Below, in pieces: positions 25,696-33,508 of a stretch of 34,661 bases of DNA; positions within the stretch are counted from its first letter, which is position 1, and each line of letters starts with the position of its first letter. The translations under genes and the position numbers were made by a program. Below the pieces are notes generated by a model, which had not been told where the DNA came from, did not search any database, and worked only from the letters and a program-made list of their open reading frames with translations. Source of the DNA: Planctomycetota bacterium (GTDB lineage Bacteria > Planctomycetota > Planctomycetia > Pirellulales > Pirellulaceae); NCBI GenBank assembly GCA_014381825.1, contig JACNKX010000219.1, forward strand, positions 1 through 34,661. Direction: 5' to 3'.

Positions 25696-27069
25696 ATGAG
25701 CAATGTGCAACGATTCGGTGCGACCGGCGACGGCGTAACCGACGATACCGAAGCGATTCAACATGCGATCCGGGACGGTGATGGAGTGCTGCACTTTCCA
25801 CCAGGCAGCTACCGCATTACACAGCCGATCGAAATCGATCTCGCGCAATCCGGTCCGTTAGGAATTGATGGCACCAGCGGTACGGCTCGTGTGCTGATGA
25901 CGGGACCGGGTCCTGCCTTTCGTCTGATTGGCACACACGGTGGGACTGGCGATCCGACGTCCGTGAAAGGCAACGTTTATCCGAACCAGCGGTTGCCCAC
26001 GATCAAGAACATCGAGGTCGAAGGCGCTCATCCAGAAGCGGACGGGATCGAATTGATTCAGACGTTGCAGTCGGTCATCGAAGGCGTGTTAGTTCGTCGC
26101 TGCCGCCATGGAATTCGTCTAACTCAGCGAAATCGCAACGTCCTGATCAGCCATTGCCACATCTATTACAACACGGGCGTCGGCATTTTCTTGGATCAAG
26201 TCAATCTTCATCAAATCATTATCGCCAGCAGTCATATCAGCTATAACCGGCTGGGCGGCATACGAATCGAGGGCTCCGAGATTCGCAACCTGCAGATCAC
26301 GGGCAATGATATCGAATACAACAACCATGCTCAGCACGACATGGATGCTGAGCCGACAGCCGAAATATTCGTCGACACAACGGCACCGGGTTCGAGCGTT
26401 AATGAAGTCACGATTGCGTCGAACACCATTCAAGCTACGCTTTCTCCGGGCGGTTGTAATATCCGCATTCTAGAAACCGCTGACGGCTCGTCCCGCCCGC
26501 CTGGGCTGTGGTCAATCACGGGCAACATCATCGGCAGTCAAGAGAACAATGTTCACCTGACCGGTTGTTACGGCGTCTCACTCAGTGGCAATTGCATCTA
26601 CTCGTGTGGGAATCGAAATCTATTAATTGAAGACTCGCGCCAGATCAATGTTGGCACTAACACCTTTCGACGGCACACGCCGCGGATGGGGACAGGGATT
26701 CGCATCGTTCGTTCCGCGGACGTCACGATCACTGGTTGTTCGATCTTGGATGAGCATCCCGATGGTCAACCCTCCGGCGCTGCGCTCATGGATTTAGTTG
26801 CTTCCCAGCGGATAAATGTCTCCGGATGCCAGTTGCTTGACGGCGTGCCTTGCGGCATTGATGCAACTGATTGCAGCCACGTGAGCATTACGGGTTGTAC
26901 CATTCACGACACTCGGGAAGAAAGAAAGTCCGAGCACGCAATCCGTTTCACTGGGCAAGGCAAGGGCAATCTTGTCGGCATGAACTCGATCGGTCCTACT
27001 ATTATGTCGACTTTCGTGTTGGACGAGGCCGCTGGAGTCACCGTCGACGGGAATGTAGTGGAGTCTTGA
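25696..27069 (+). CDS. Right-handed parallel beta-helix protein (pectate-lyase-3 type)
   Basis: A 457-residue protein starting VQRFGATGDGVTDDTEAIQHAI, the classic N-terminal signature of the pectate lyase superfamily 3/GH28-like beta-helix proteins. Short repeating coils follow (VLISHCHIYYNTGVGIFLD, IIIASSHISYNRLGGIRIEG, LQITGNDIEYNNHA, VTIASNTIQATLS, VSLSGNCIYSCGN, VTITGCSILDEHP, INVSGCQLLDG, VSITGCTIHD). No signal peptide is visible, unusual for a polysaccharide-acting enzyme. Catalytic residues cannot be assigned. It may act on oligosaccharides in the cytoplasm, or be exported by another route. The Shine-Dalgarno is weak. Confidence 0.82.
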   Translation: MSNVQRFGATGDGVTDDTEAIQHAIRDGDGVLHFPPGSYRITQPIEIDLAQSGPLGIDGTSGTARVLMTGPGPAFRLIGTHGGTGDPTSVKGNVYPNQRLPTIKNIEVEGAHPEADGIELIQTLQSVIEGVLVRRCRHGIRLTQRNRNVLISHCHIYYNTGVGIFLDQVNLHQIIIASSHISYNRLGGIRIEGSEIRNLQITGNDIEYNNHAQHDMDAEPTAEIFVDTTAPGSSVNEVTIASNTIQATLSPGGCNIRILETADGSSRPPGLWSITGNIIGSQENNVHLTGCYGVSLSGNCIYSCGNRNLLIEDSRQINVGTNTFRRHTPRMGTGIRIVRSADVTITGCSILDEHPDGQPSGAALMDLVASQRINVSGCQLLDGVPCGIDATDCSHVSITGCTIHDTREERKSEHAIRFTGQGKGNLVGMNSIGPTIMSTFVLDEAAGVTVDGNVVES

Positions 27070-27178
27070 TTGTGAATCTCGGCGCCGACCGATCTTGAAT
27101 TATTAAGCTCTTTGCGGTAGAAGTCGCTCCTCTTTCTGCCAACATTCTCGACTCATCTTCGTGATTCAGTGTACGCAA

Positions 27179-27214
27179 CTTCCCTAATCTCTGCCTCGAT
27201 GTGGTTTAGGGAGG
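27179..27214 (+). promoter_or_regulatory. Hairpin that can mask the Shine-Dalgarno of the YheT-like gene
   Basis: The arms 27179-27187 (CTTCCCTAA) and 27206-27214 (TTAGGGAGG) pair over 9 positions, one of them U-G, with an 18-base loop. The 3' arm contains most of the GGGAGGAA Shine-Dalgarno that precedes the ATT codon at 27224. In the folded state ribosome access would be blocked. No riboswitch class is recognised. Confidence 0.5.
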
Positions 27215-27223
27215 AACTGCGCA

Positions 27224-28246
27224 ATTGACGATTTAGCCGACGTTGTTGATCGATTCCCCGCTTTCAAACCACACGCGCTTCTGCGTAGCGGCCATCTCCA
27301 GACCATTGTCGGGAACGTCTTTCGAAGCACTCAACATCCCTACCGGGCGGTCCGTCATCCGGTCCTGCTGCCGGACGGCGACATAGCGATGTTGCATGAG
27401 GACCGTCCGGATACGTGGGATGAGACTTCGCCGACAGCCTTCTTGATCCATGGGTTGGCCGGTTGTTATCAGAGCGCCTACATGGTCCATGCGGCTCGTC
27501 GGCTGAACGAAGCAGGCGTCCGAACATTTCGAATGGACATGCGGGCCTGTGGAGCGGGCGAGGGGCTTTCGCGTATGCCCTATCACGCTGGCTGTTCTGA
27601 CGACTTGTTCATAGCTCTCGAACGAGTTGCCGAACTCTGTCCAGTCTCGCCGATCAGTCTCGTCGGGTTTTCGATCGGCGGTAATATGGCGCTCAAACTG
27701 GCCGGCGAGGCCGCCGACAATCTACCTCCGCAACTCTGCCGATTGGTCGTCATCAACCCACCGATCGATCTGGCCGTTTGTGTCGAACGCTTCTCGAAGG
27801 TCGCGGGCGGTTTTTACGATCGCTATTTCGCCAGGGTGCATCATCGGCAACTAACGCGATCTGCTGCGTTGATCGAGCATGCGCCGCACGTCGTCGGCGC
27901 GTCGCGACCTCGGGGCCAGCGCGAGTTCGACGATTTGTATACGGCGCCGATATGGGGCTATGAAACGGTCGATCATTTCTATGCCGACACGAGTTCATAT
28001 CGCGCCATCGAGGACATCCGCATTCCAACATTGCTCATCGCTTCGCGGGACGATCCATTGGTTCCCGTCGAGCTGTTCAAGCCACTGGAGTCGCTGGATC
28101 TGATCAAGCAACACTTGACCGAACGTGGCGGTCATTTGGGCTTCATCGGGTGCCGCGGATCAGATCCGGACCGCCGTTGGCTGGACTGGCGAATCGTTGA
28201 CTATATAACGGCTGGTTGGGCGACGTCGGGTGCCGCGGCAGCGTGA
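27224..28246 (+). CDS. YheT-type alpha/beta hydrolase, probable non-canonical ATT start
   Basis: An alpha/beta hydrolase of the YheT/AB-hydrolase-1 group. The catalytic triad is visible: nucleophile Ser in LVGFSIGGN (~150), Asp in IASRDDPLVP (~277) and His in RGGHLGF (~304). The first ATG (27389) would start after the conserved family N-terminus, whose sequence FKPHALLRSGHLQTIVGNVF is encoded in frame upstream. From the in-frame TAA at 27185 to 27389 there is no ATG, GTG or TTG; the best start is ATT at 27224, 9 bases after GGGAGG. Rare AUU starts are known, as in infC. The reaction is probably esterase-like; the physiological substrate is unknown. It converges on the hydroxy-acid oxidase. 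Confidence 0.8.
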   Translation: MDDLADVVDRFPAFKPHALLRSGHLQTIVGNVFRSTQHPYRAVRHPVLLPDGDIAMLHEDRPDTWDETSPTAFLIHGLAGCYQSAYMVHAARRLNEAGVRTFRMDMRACGAGEGLSRMPYHAGCSDDLFIALERVAELCPVSPISLVGFSIGGNMALKLAGEAADNLPPQLCRLVVINPPIDLAVCVERFSKVAGGFYDRYFARVHHRQLTRSAALIEHAPHVVGASRPRGQREFDDLYTAPIWGYETVDHFYADTSSYRAIEDIRIPTLLIASRDDPLVPVELFKPLESLDLIKQHLTERGGHLGFIGCRGSDPDRRWLDWRIVDYITAGWATSGAAAA

Positions 28247-28295
28247 ACCAAAGAATCAGCGGAACAACAAACACGTTCGTACATCACGACAAACT

Positions 28296-29495
28296 TCATG
28301 CGATCAAGGACGAGTCGATGTCGCTGATCTTCGCACATCCCGAAGCGATCATGGCATTTTGCAACTCTTCGCGAAAGAGTTCGATGACTTTTGCGACTCC
28401 AGCTTCGCCGTCCGCCGCCAGCGCCCAGGCATAAGGTCGACCGATCAAGACGGATCGCGCACCTAACGCGAGCGCCTTAAGCACATCCGTGCCACGTCGA
28501 ACGCCACCGTCCATGAAGACCTCGGCCTTGCCGTCAACCGCTTTGACGATACTCGGCAATACATCGATCGTTGCTGGCATGCCATCGAGGCGTCGTCCAC
28601 CATGATTGGAAACGACGATGCCATCGAGCCCGATCAACACCGCCTTTATCGCGTCTTCGGGTCGCAACACACCTTTGATCAGCAGTGGCAACTTCGTGAT
28701 ACCGCGCAGCCTGTCGAAGAACTCCCAAGTCAGCGATAGGTCCCAAGCGTTGGCGTTAAACGCGACGATATCCTCGTAACTCATTTGGTCGGTAATCTGG
28801 TCGAAGCCAACGTCGCGGAGATGTTTCACCAACATTTCTTTGGGAAGCGAGAAGCGGTTCCTGCGGTCCGCGTCCTTCCACTCGCCGAGATCAACGGTAA
28901 CGATGATCGCATCGTAGCCGGCCCGCTCGACACGTTCGACGAGCTTCCGCGTAATGGCTCGATCTTTGGGAACGTACAACTGAAACCACTTTGGACCTTT
29001 GCTCGACGCGCCGATTTCCTCGACGCTATTGCCGACGCTGCTACTGACACCATAGATCGTACCCGCCGCCGCGGCAGCTCGCGCCGCAGCCAAGCCACCG
29101 TCGGCGTGATACATACGCTGTGCAGCTACAGGCGCGAGGATCACGGGAAGATTGATCTTCTGTCCGATTGCCGTTGTCGAGAGGTCAGCATCCGACACGC
29201 CTTTCATCAACGGCGGGTAAACACGCAACCGCTGAAAGGCCGCGAGATTCTCGTACAACGTGATCTGGTCTGCGGAACCGGTCGCGATGTAGTCGAAAGT
29301 GGCTTTCGGCAACTTAGCCTCAGCCAGCGCCCGGATGTCAGCGACATTCACTGGCTCTGGGTGAGCTTCTCGTTGTTTCGATTTTGGGGCGGGTGTGGCG
29401 TCCGCATCGTCTTTGTTCGCTTGCGCCGAAGCCTGCTGCAGGCCTAACGAACCCGCACCGATTGTTAGTAGTTGCGCAAATGATCGACGGTCCAT
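28296..29495 (-). CDS. FMN-dependent alpha-hydroxy-acid oxidase/dehydrogenase, Tat-type signal
   Basis: A 399-residue member of the lactate/glycolate oxidase family, which oxidises 2-hydroxy acids using FMN. The FMN-binding strand LPVILAPVA, Tyr173 (WFQLY), Lys274 (LLIKGV), the active-site His298 and Arg301 in VVSNHGGRRLDG, and the phosphate loop FMDGGVRRG...LIGRPYAW are all present. The N-terminus DRRSFAQLLTIGAGSLGL followed by a low-complexity linker to ~45 looks like a twin-arginine signal, so the enzyme may be exported with its cofactor; this is atypical for the family. A strong AGGAG (29502-29506) precedes ATG 29495. It lies 25 bases after the sialidase-like gene on the same strand. Confidence 0.9.
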   Translation of the reverse strand: MDRRSFAQLLTIGAGSLGLQQASAQANKDDADATPAPKSKQREAHPEPVNVADIRALAEAKLPKATFDYIATGSADQITLYENLAAFQRLRVYPPLMKGVSDADLSTTAIGQKINLPVILAPVAAQRMYHADGGLAAARAAAAAGTIYGVSSSVGNSVEEIGASSKGPKWFQLYVPKDRAITRKLVERVERAGYDAIIVTVDLGEWKDADRRNRFSLPKEMLVKHLRDVGFDQITDQMSYEDIVAFNANAWDLSLTWEFFDRLRGITKLPLLIKGVLRPEDAIKAVLIGLDGIVVSNHGGRRLDGMPATIDVLPSIVKAVDGKAEVFMDGGVRRGTDVLKALALGARSVLIGRPYAWALAADGEAGVAKVIELFREELQNAMIASGCAKISDIDSSLIA

Positions 29496-29520
29496 GGTCG
29501 TCTCCTGATATTGCGATCGG

Positions 29521-30624
29521 TCAATCGACAGACAATCGCACCCAGCGGGTATGTGTGACGCCTTGCGACGTACACCAAAAGAACGTCAGCAAAGTTCCAT
29601 CCGCAAGACAGATTCCTTGCGGCTTTCCAAAAGCGATCAGCATGTGTTCGGCAAGAAAATTCTCATGATCCGTCTGGCCAAACGTCGCTTCGGCTCCAGC
29701 ATCGAACACGACAACTTCTCTTTCTCGGTCGAAAGACGAGAGATCTTCGCTCAGCGCAACACGAATCCCCTGCGGTGCCGCGCGGTGATTGTAAATCGCA
29801 GCGAGCCGCCCATCCGGCAACGCGATAGGGCAACAGACTTGCCCCGGCAGGTTCGTTGGTTGCGGCTCGGACCAGGTCCGCCCTCCGTCGTCGGAAGTGA
29901 TTCCATGGACATCGAGATCTTCCTTGGTCCCATAGCGGTGCGTCCACAACATGACGAACAGACGTCCATCAGGCAATTGCGCGTTCATCTGATCCCACCA
30001 CAGCAGCTTGCCGTCGCTGTCGTCTGCCATGACCGTCAACTCGCCCCAAGTCTTCCCTTGATCCGATGAGACGACCGCCGCCGCCTTTTGATCGGGTGGG
30101 CCGTCGTACGCGTCCGGCTTCCAGGTCTCGAAGGGATATAGCCACCGCGATTGAGAGCACTGGATGAGTCGCCCCGCTTTGTTCCATGTATATTTTTCCG
30201 GCGGCAGATCAACGGGGACGATCTGAGGTGGCGACCAACTCGCACCTCGATCCGTTGACCAGAACAAGAGCATCTCGGGACGCTGCAAGCCTTCCGAATC
30301 AGGGTCAAACAGCGCAGCGTCCGTGACTTCGAACCGAGTTACTGTCATGACGAGTCGCCCATCCGGCAATGGTTCGATGTCCGGACCACGATATGCCCAG
30401 CTGTCATCTATCGCGTGGACACAGCCTTGGTTCTGCCACTCCTTGCCGTCCCTCGAACGCAGTACCTCGATACGGTTGTCCGCGGAAGCAAGTTCCCGTC
30501 CAACGTGCTGACAAGCGATCCACGTTCCGTCATCCAGCGAAGTAATCGATGGCATGTACGCACCGCGACTCGTGTCATGCGACAGCATTCCTTGGTCTAC
30601 GATTCTTAGCAGGCCACTTGTCAT
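29521..30624 (-). CDS. Cytosolic sialidase-fold (BNR/Asp-box) protein
   Basis: A 367-residue sialidase-superfamily propeller without a signal peptide. Asp boxes: RSRDGKEWQNQG, STDRGASWSPP, SSDQGKTWGEL and SDDGGRTWSEP. Bacterial proteins of this type are often annotated as exo-alpha-sialidase, but the substrate in planctomycetes is unknown. GGGAG lies 9 bases before ATG 30624. It is the first gene of a two-gene unit with the hydroxy-acid oxidase, and is divergent from the PhyH gene with a short shared upstream region. The lack of an export signal suggests an action on imported material (inference). Confidence 0.8.
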   Translation of the reverse strand: MTSGLLRIVDQGMLSHDTSRGAYMPSITSLDDGTWIACQHVGRELASADNRIEVLRSRDGKEWQNQGCVHAIDDSWAYRGPDIEPLPDGRLVMTVTRFEVTDAALFDPDSEGLQRPEMLLFWSTDRGASWSPPQIVPVDLPPEKYTWNKAGRLIQCSQSRWLYPFETWKPDAYDGPPDQKAAAVVSSDQGKTWGELTVMADDSDGKLLWWDQMNAQLPDGRLFVMLWTHRYGTKEDLDVHGITSDDGGRTWSEPQPTNLPGQVCCPIALPDGRLAAIYNHRAAPQGIRVALSEDLSSFDREREVVVFDAGAEATFGQTDHENFLAEHMLIAFGKPQGICLADGTLLTFFWCTSQGVTHTRWVRLSVD

Positions 30625-30694
30625 CTATAATCGCTCCCGGTGAAGTTTGCAGGATGAAGATAACCGACCGATCACTCGAATCCAAACGAAAACC

Positions 30695-31546
30695 ATGGCG
30701 AGTACTCCCGGCGAACGAATTGATCAGCGAGATTGGTCGGCTTTGACGCTCGGTGAGCGGATCCGGCAGATCGAAGTCGAAGGCTACTTTGTACTCCCGG
30801 ATTTGCTCGGGGCCGAGGAAATCGCCGGGCTCAAGGCTGAGACTACCAAGCTGCCAACGACGGCCGTTGATTACAGCGTGCATCAGCAAGTGTGCTCAGG
30901 GATTCAGTTCGCAGGCGGACGCATTACGCAATTGATCGCCCACGAGCCGACGATACAGTTCCTGCGAGAGTTGTTCGGCAGCGAAATCGTCTTGATGAGC
31001 TATGCCTACGCACGCAGCGAGCCCGGACACCCGGGAATCAGTTTGCACGCGGATGGTCAACCGTACGGTTCGGAAATTTTTGGCCAAGTAGGCAGTTGCC
31101 CCTGGCTGGTACGTGTGTTGTACTACCTCGACGATCTTACGCCGGAAGTGTCGCCGTTTCGCGTTGTGCCGCGATCACACCTGTGTATGCACGCCGCCGC
31201 CAATCCCTATTTGCGTTACGAGTCGCATCCGGAAGAAGTCATGGTTACTGCTCGGGCTGGCTCCGCCGTGTTGATTAACCATCGCGTGTTTCACGGTAAC
31301 TTTCCTAACACCGGAGATCGCTCGCGGGAACTGCTCGCCATCGCCTATCGACCAGCGTGGGCCGGACCAATCGCGGACGTCGACGAATGGAAGGAAGAGG
31401 AATTGGCAACTTTGCCCGAGTCCGTGCAACCGCTGTTCGCGAGCCGCAACAAACGAGTGTGGGACTTCGCTGGCGGCAACAAGCAGTCCAACATGCCACG
31501 TGAGGCGCCCGGAATGAACCCTAGCCGATGGGCCCGTGTTGAATGA
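30695..31546 (+). CDS. Phytanoyl-CoA dioxygenase (PhyH) family protein
   Basis: An Fe(II)/2-oxoglutarate-dependent oxygenase of the PhyH type. It starts IRQIEVEGYFVLPDLLG, the usual first helix and strand. The iron triad is visible as HADG (His and Asp, 31046-31054) and the distal His in NHRVFHGNFPN (31292-31294), followed by a 2-oxoglutarate-binding Arg in the DRSRELLAIAYRP region. It hydroxylates an unidentified small molecule. ATG 30695 is preferred; a TTG at 30647 would add 16 residues that do not look conserved. First of a probable operon: the aldolase begins 33 bases downstream. Confidence 0.85.
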   Translation: MASTPGERIDQRDWSALTLGERIRQIEVEGYFVLPDLLGAEEIAGLKAETTKLPTTAVDYSVHQQVCSGIQFAGGRITQLIAHEPTIQFLRELFGSEIVLMSYAYARSEPGHPGISLHADGQPYGSEIFGQVGSCPWLVRVLYYLDDLTPEVSPFRVVPRSHLCMHAAANPYLRYESHPEEVMVTARAGSAVLINHRVFHGNFPNTGDRSRELLAIAYRPAWAGPIADVDEWKEEELATLPESVQPLFASRNKRVWDFAGGNKQSNMPREAPGMNPSRWARVE

Positions 31547-31579
31547 CGGGATCATCGCACTTAATCAAAAGGAACACCT

Positions 31580-32350
31580 GTGCGAAAAAGTAAAACGCTT
31601 GCCAAATTGCGAGCCAACGAGCCGGTGCGAATGTGTGCTTTGGGACACTTCATTCCCGCGTTCATCCGTCACGCGGCTCATTTCGGGTACGACTGCATTT
31701 GGTTGGATCTGGAGCATCGCGCGATGAGCGATCGCGAAGTCCAGGCACTGCTCGCGTACTTCCATCTTTTCGACATCGACTGCATGCTGCGACCGCCCAC
31801 GCTGGAGAAGTCGCGACTCTATCGTTACTTGGAAGACGGCGCGACAGGGTTGATGATTCCCCATGTCTCGACCGCCGAGAAGGCTCGCATGTTGGTCGAC
31901 GCTGTCAAATTCCCGCCGCTTGGTGATCGCGGATTGGACGGTGCAGGATTGGACAGCGACTTCATTCTCTCTGGAGGTGAAGGATACACCGACGAGGCGA
32001 ACTGCGAGACATTTCTGGTGGTCCAGATTGAGACGCCGCAAGCCGTCGCGAATGTCGAGGAAATCGCTGCGGTCGAGGGCGTCGACGGTTTGTTTGTTGG
32101 TCCTGGTGACCTCGGTCTACGCATTAAGAAGACGGAAACGGAGCTGACGCTCGACGCCGCCTTTGAACAGGTCGCTGCTGCTGCCAAGCGACACGGCAAA
32201 GCGTGGGGCTGTCCGGGTGGTTCGAAGGATCGAGTCCAACAGCTCTGTAAACAAGGCGCTCAATTGATCGCCCACGGCGGCGACTTTCGCGCCTTTATGC
32301 GAGCTCTGGAACAATCTTCGTCGGAGTTGAATGACGCCTACGGGACATGA
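31580..32350 (+). CDS. HpcH/HpaI-family metal-dependent aldolase
   Basis: A 256-residue class II pyruvate aldolase-like protein (2-keto-3-deoxy-sugar or 4-hydroxy-2-oxo-acid aldolase type). Residues equivalent to the HpaI active site are present at nearly the same positions: His46 (WLDLEHRAMS), Arg71 (LRPP), metal ligands Glu151 (VVQIETPQ) and Asp177 (FVGPGDLG). It would cleave a 2-keto-3-deoxy acid to pyruvate plus an aldehyde, consistent with sugar-acid catabolism. The start is GTG, with AAAGGA ~6 bases upstream. It lies between the PhyH and aldo/keto reductase genes, gaps of 33 and 24 bases. Confidence 0.9.
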   Translation: MRKSKTLAKLRANEPVRMCALGHFIPAFIRHAAHFGYDCIWLDLEHRAMSDREVQALLAYFHLFDIDCMLRPPTLEKSRLYRYLEDGATGLMIPHVSTAEKARMLVDAVKFPPLGDRGLDGAGLDSDFILSGGEGYTDEANCETFLVVQIETPQAVANVEEIAAVEGVDGLFVGPGDLGLRIKKTETELTLDAAFEQVAAAAKRHGKAWGCPGGSKDRVQQLCKQGAQLIAHGGDFRAFMRALEQSSSELNDAYGT

Positions 32351-32374
32351 TCAATGCAACGCTGAGGTGAAGAT

Positions 32375-33364
32375 ATGAGATATCGAGTGCTAGGTTCGAG
32401 TGGTTTACTCGTGTCGCCAATCTGCCTGGGTACCATGACGTTCGGCGAACCTGTTGGCGAAGCTGACGCGATCGAGCTCGTTCACGGCGCGATCGACTTG
32501 GGCATCAACTTTGTTGACACGGCCAACGTGTATGAAGGTTATAAGCGTTTCCTCGGAAGTCCCGGTGGCACGGCGGAAGAAATTGTTGGCAAAGCTTTGG
32601 TGGGACGTCGCGATCAAGTGGTACTAGCAACAAAGGTGTGTGCGCCGGTTGGACCTGGACCTCAAGATCGCGGTTTGTCCGCCAGCCACATTCTGCGCGA
32701 AGTTGATCGCAGTTTGAAACGGCTCCAGACAGACTACATCGACTTGTACGTCATGCATTGGCCCGACAAACACGTGCCACTGGAAACAACGATGGCCGCG
32801 ATGGATCAAGCGGTTCGTCAAGGCAAGGTTCGATATGTTGGTGCATCGAATCACAACGCGGCGCAACTGTGTGAAATGCTCTGGTTGGCCGATAAGCGCG
32901 GCTGGCCAAAGATCGTGTCTTCGCAGATTCCGTTCAGCTTGCTGCGTCGCGAGTTCCAGAATGACCTCCCGTTTTGCGAACGCCATGCCATTGGTGTTAC
33001 CCCGTACCAGCCACTACAAGGCGGCTTGCTCACCGGCAAATATAAACGAGGCAACGAACCGCCAGTGGATTCCCGAGTTGCCGAAAAGCCGGAATGGATG
33101 TGGCCGTTGGACGATTTATTGTTTGATCGACTGGAGAGCATCGAAGCACTCGCGAAGGAAATCCAATCGCCGTTCGCCCAGTATGCATTGGCCTGGACGC
33201 TCGCCCAACGAGGCATGAGTTCGTTAGTCGTTGGATCCAAACGAATCGAGCAAATCCAAGACGCGGTGGCCGCTGCAGCGTTGGAATTACCAACTGAGCA
33301 TTTCAAGAAACTCGACACAATCTGCACGCCACCGTGGCAACAACCCGATCCGGTCCGAGGTTGA
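32375..33364 (+). CDS. Aldo/keto reductase
   Basis: A 329-residue NADPH-dependent aldo/keto reductase. The catalytic tetrad is visible: Asp48 (FVDTANVY), Tyr53, Lys87 (LATKV) and His128 (VMHWPDKH). The cofactor-end motifs (VGASNHN, GSKRIEQIQD) fit the family. A Shine-Dalgarno GAGGTG lies 5 bases upstream of the ATG. Third gene of the PhyH-aldolase-AKR unit; it could reduce the aldehyde released by the aldolase (inference). Ends before a strong inverted repeat. Confidence 0.92.
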   Translation: MRYRVLGSSGLLVSPICLGTMTFGEPVGEADAIELVHGAIDLGINFVDTANVYEGYKRFLGSPGGTAEEIVGKALVGRRDQVVLATKVCAPVGPGPQDRGLSASHILREVDRSLKRLQTDYIDLYVMHWPDKHVPLETTMAAMDQAVRQGKVRYVGASNHNAAQLCEMLWLADKRGWPKIVSSQIPFSLLRREFQNDLPFCERHAIGVTPYQPLQGGLLTGKYKRGNEPPVDSRVAEKPEWMWPLDDLLFDRLESIEALAKEIQSPFAQYALAWTLAQRGMSSLVVGSKRIEQIQDAVAAAALELPTEHFKKLDTICTPPWQQPDPVRG

Positions 33365-33384
33365 AATCCAGTTAGACAGTTGGA

Positions 33385-33448
33385 CCAGTGTAGCCATCAC
33401 TCTCCGAGTGATAAGCGCTCGTAACTCGGAGAGTGATGGCTACACTGG
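33385..33448. repeat. Perfect 25-bp inverted repeat between convergent genes (REP-like)
   Basis: The arms 33385-33409 and 33424-33448 are exact reverse complements with a 14-base loop. The left half also holds a small hairpin, ATCACTC-TCC-GAGTGAT (33397-33413). It is the only notable structure in the 144 bases between the aldo/keto reductase and the convergent membrane-protein gene. It may work as a bidirectional terminator, and its nested form resembles the element at 6330-6396, though the sequence is different. Confidence 0.88.
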
Positions 33449-33508
33449 CGGCCACCTAGTGTCTTCCGATGAAGCCCTACGTTTTCGATCGGCGTAATGA
33501 CGTCCCGC

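Noticed and set aside
28785-29447. 220-codon plus-strand frame
   Set aside because: Antisense shadow of the hydroxy-acid oxidase, whose active-site residues are all present on the other strand.
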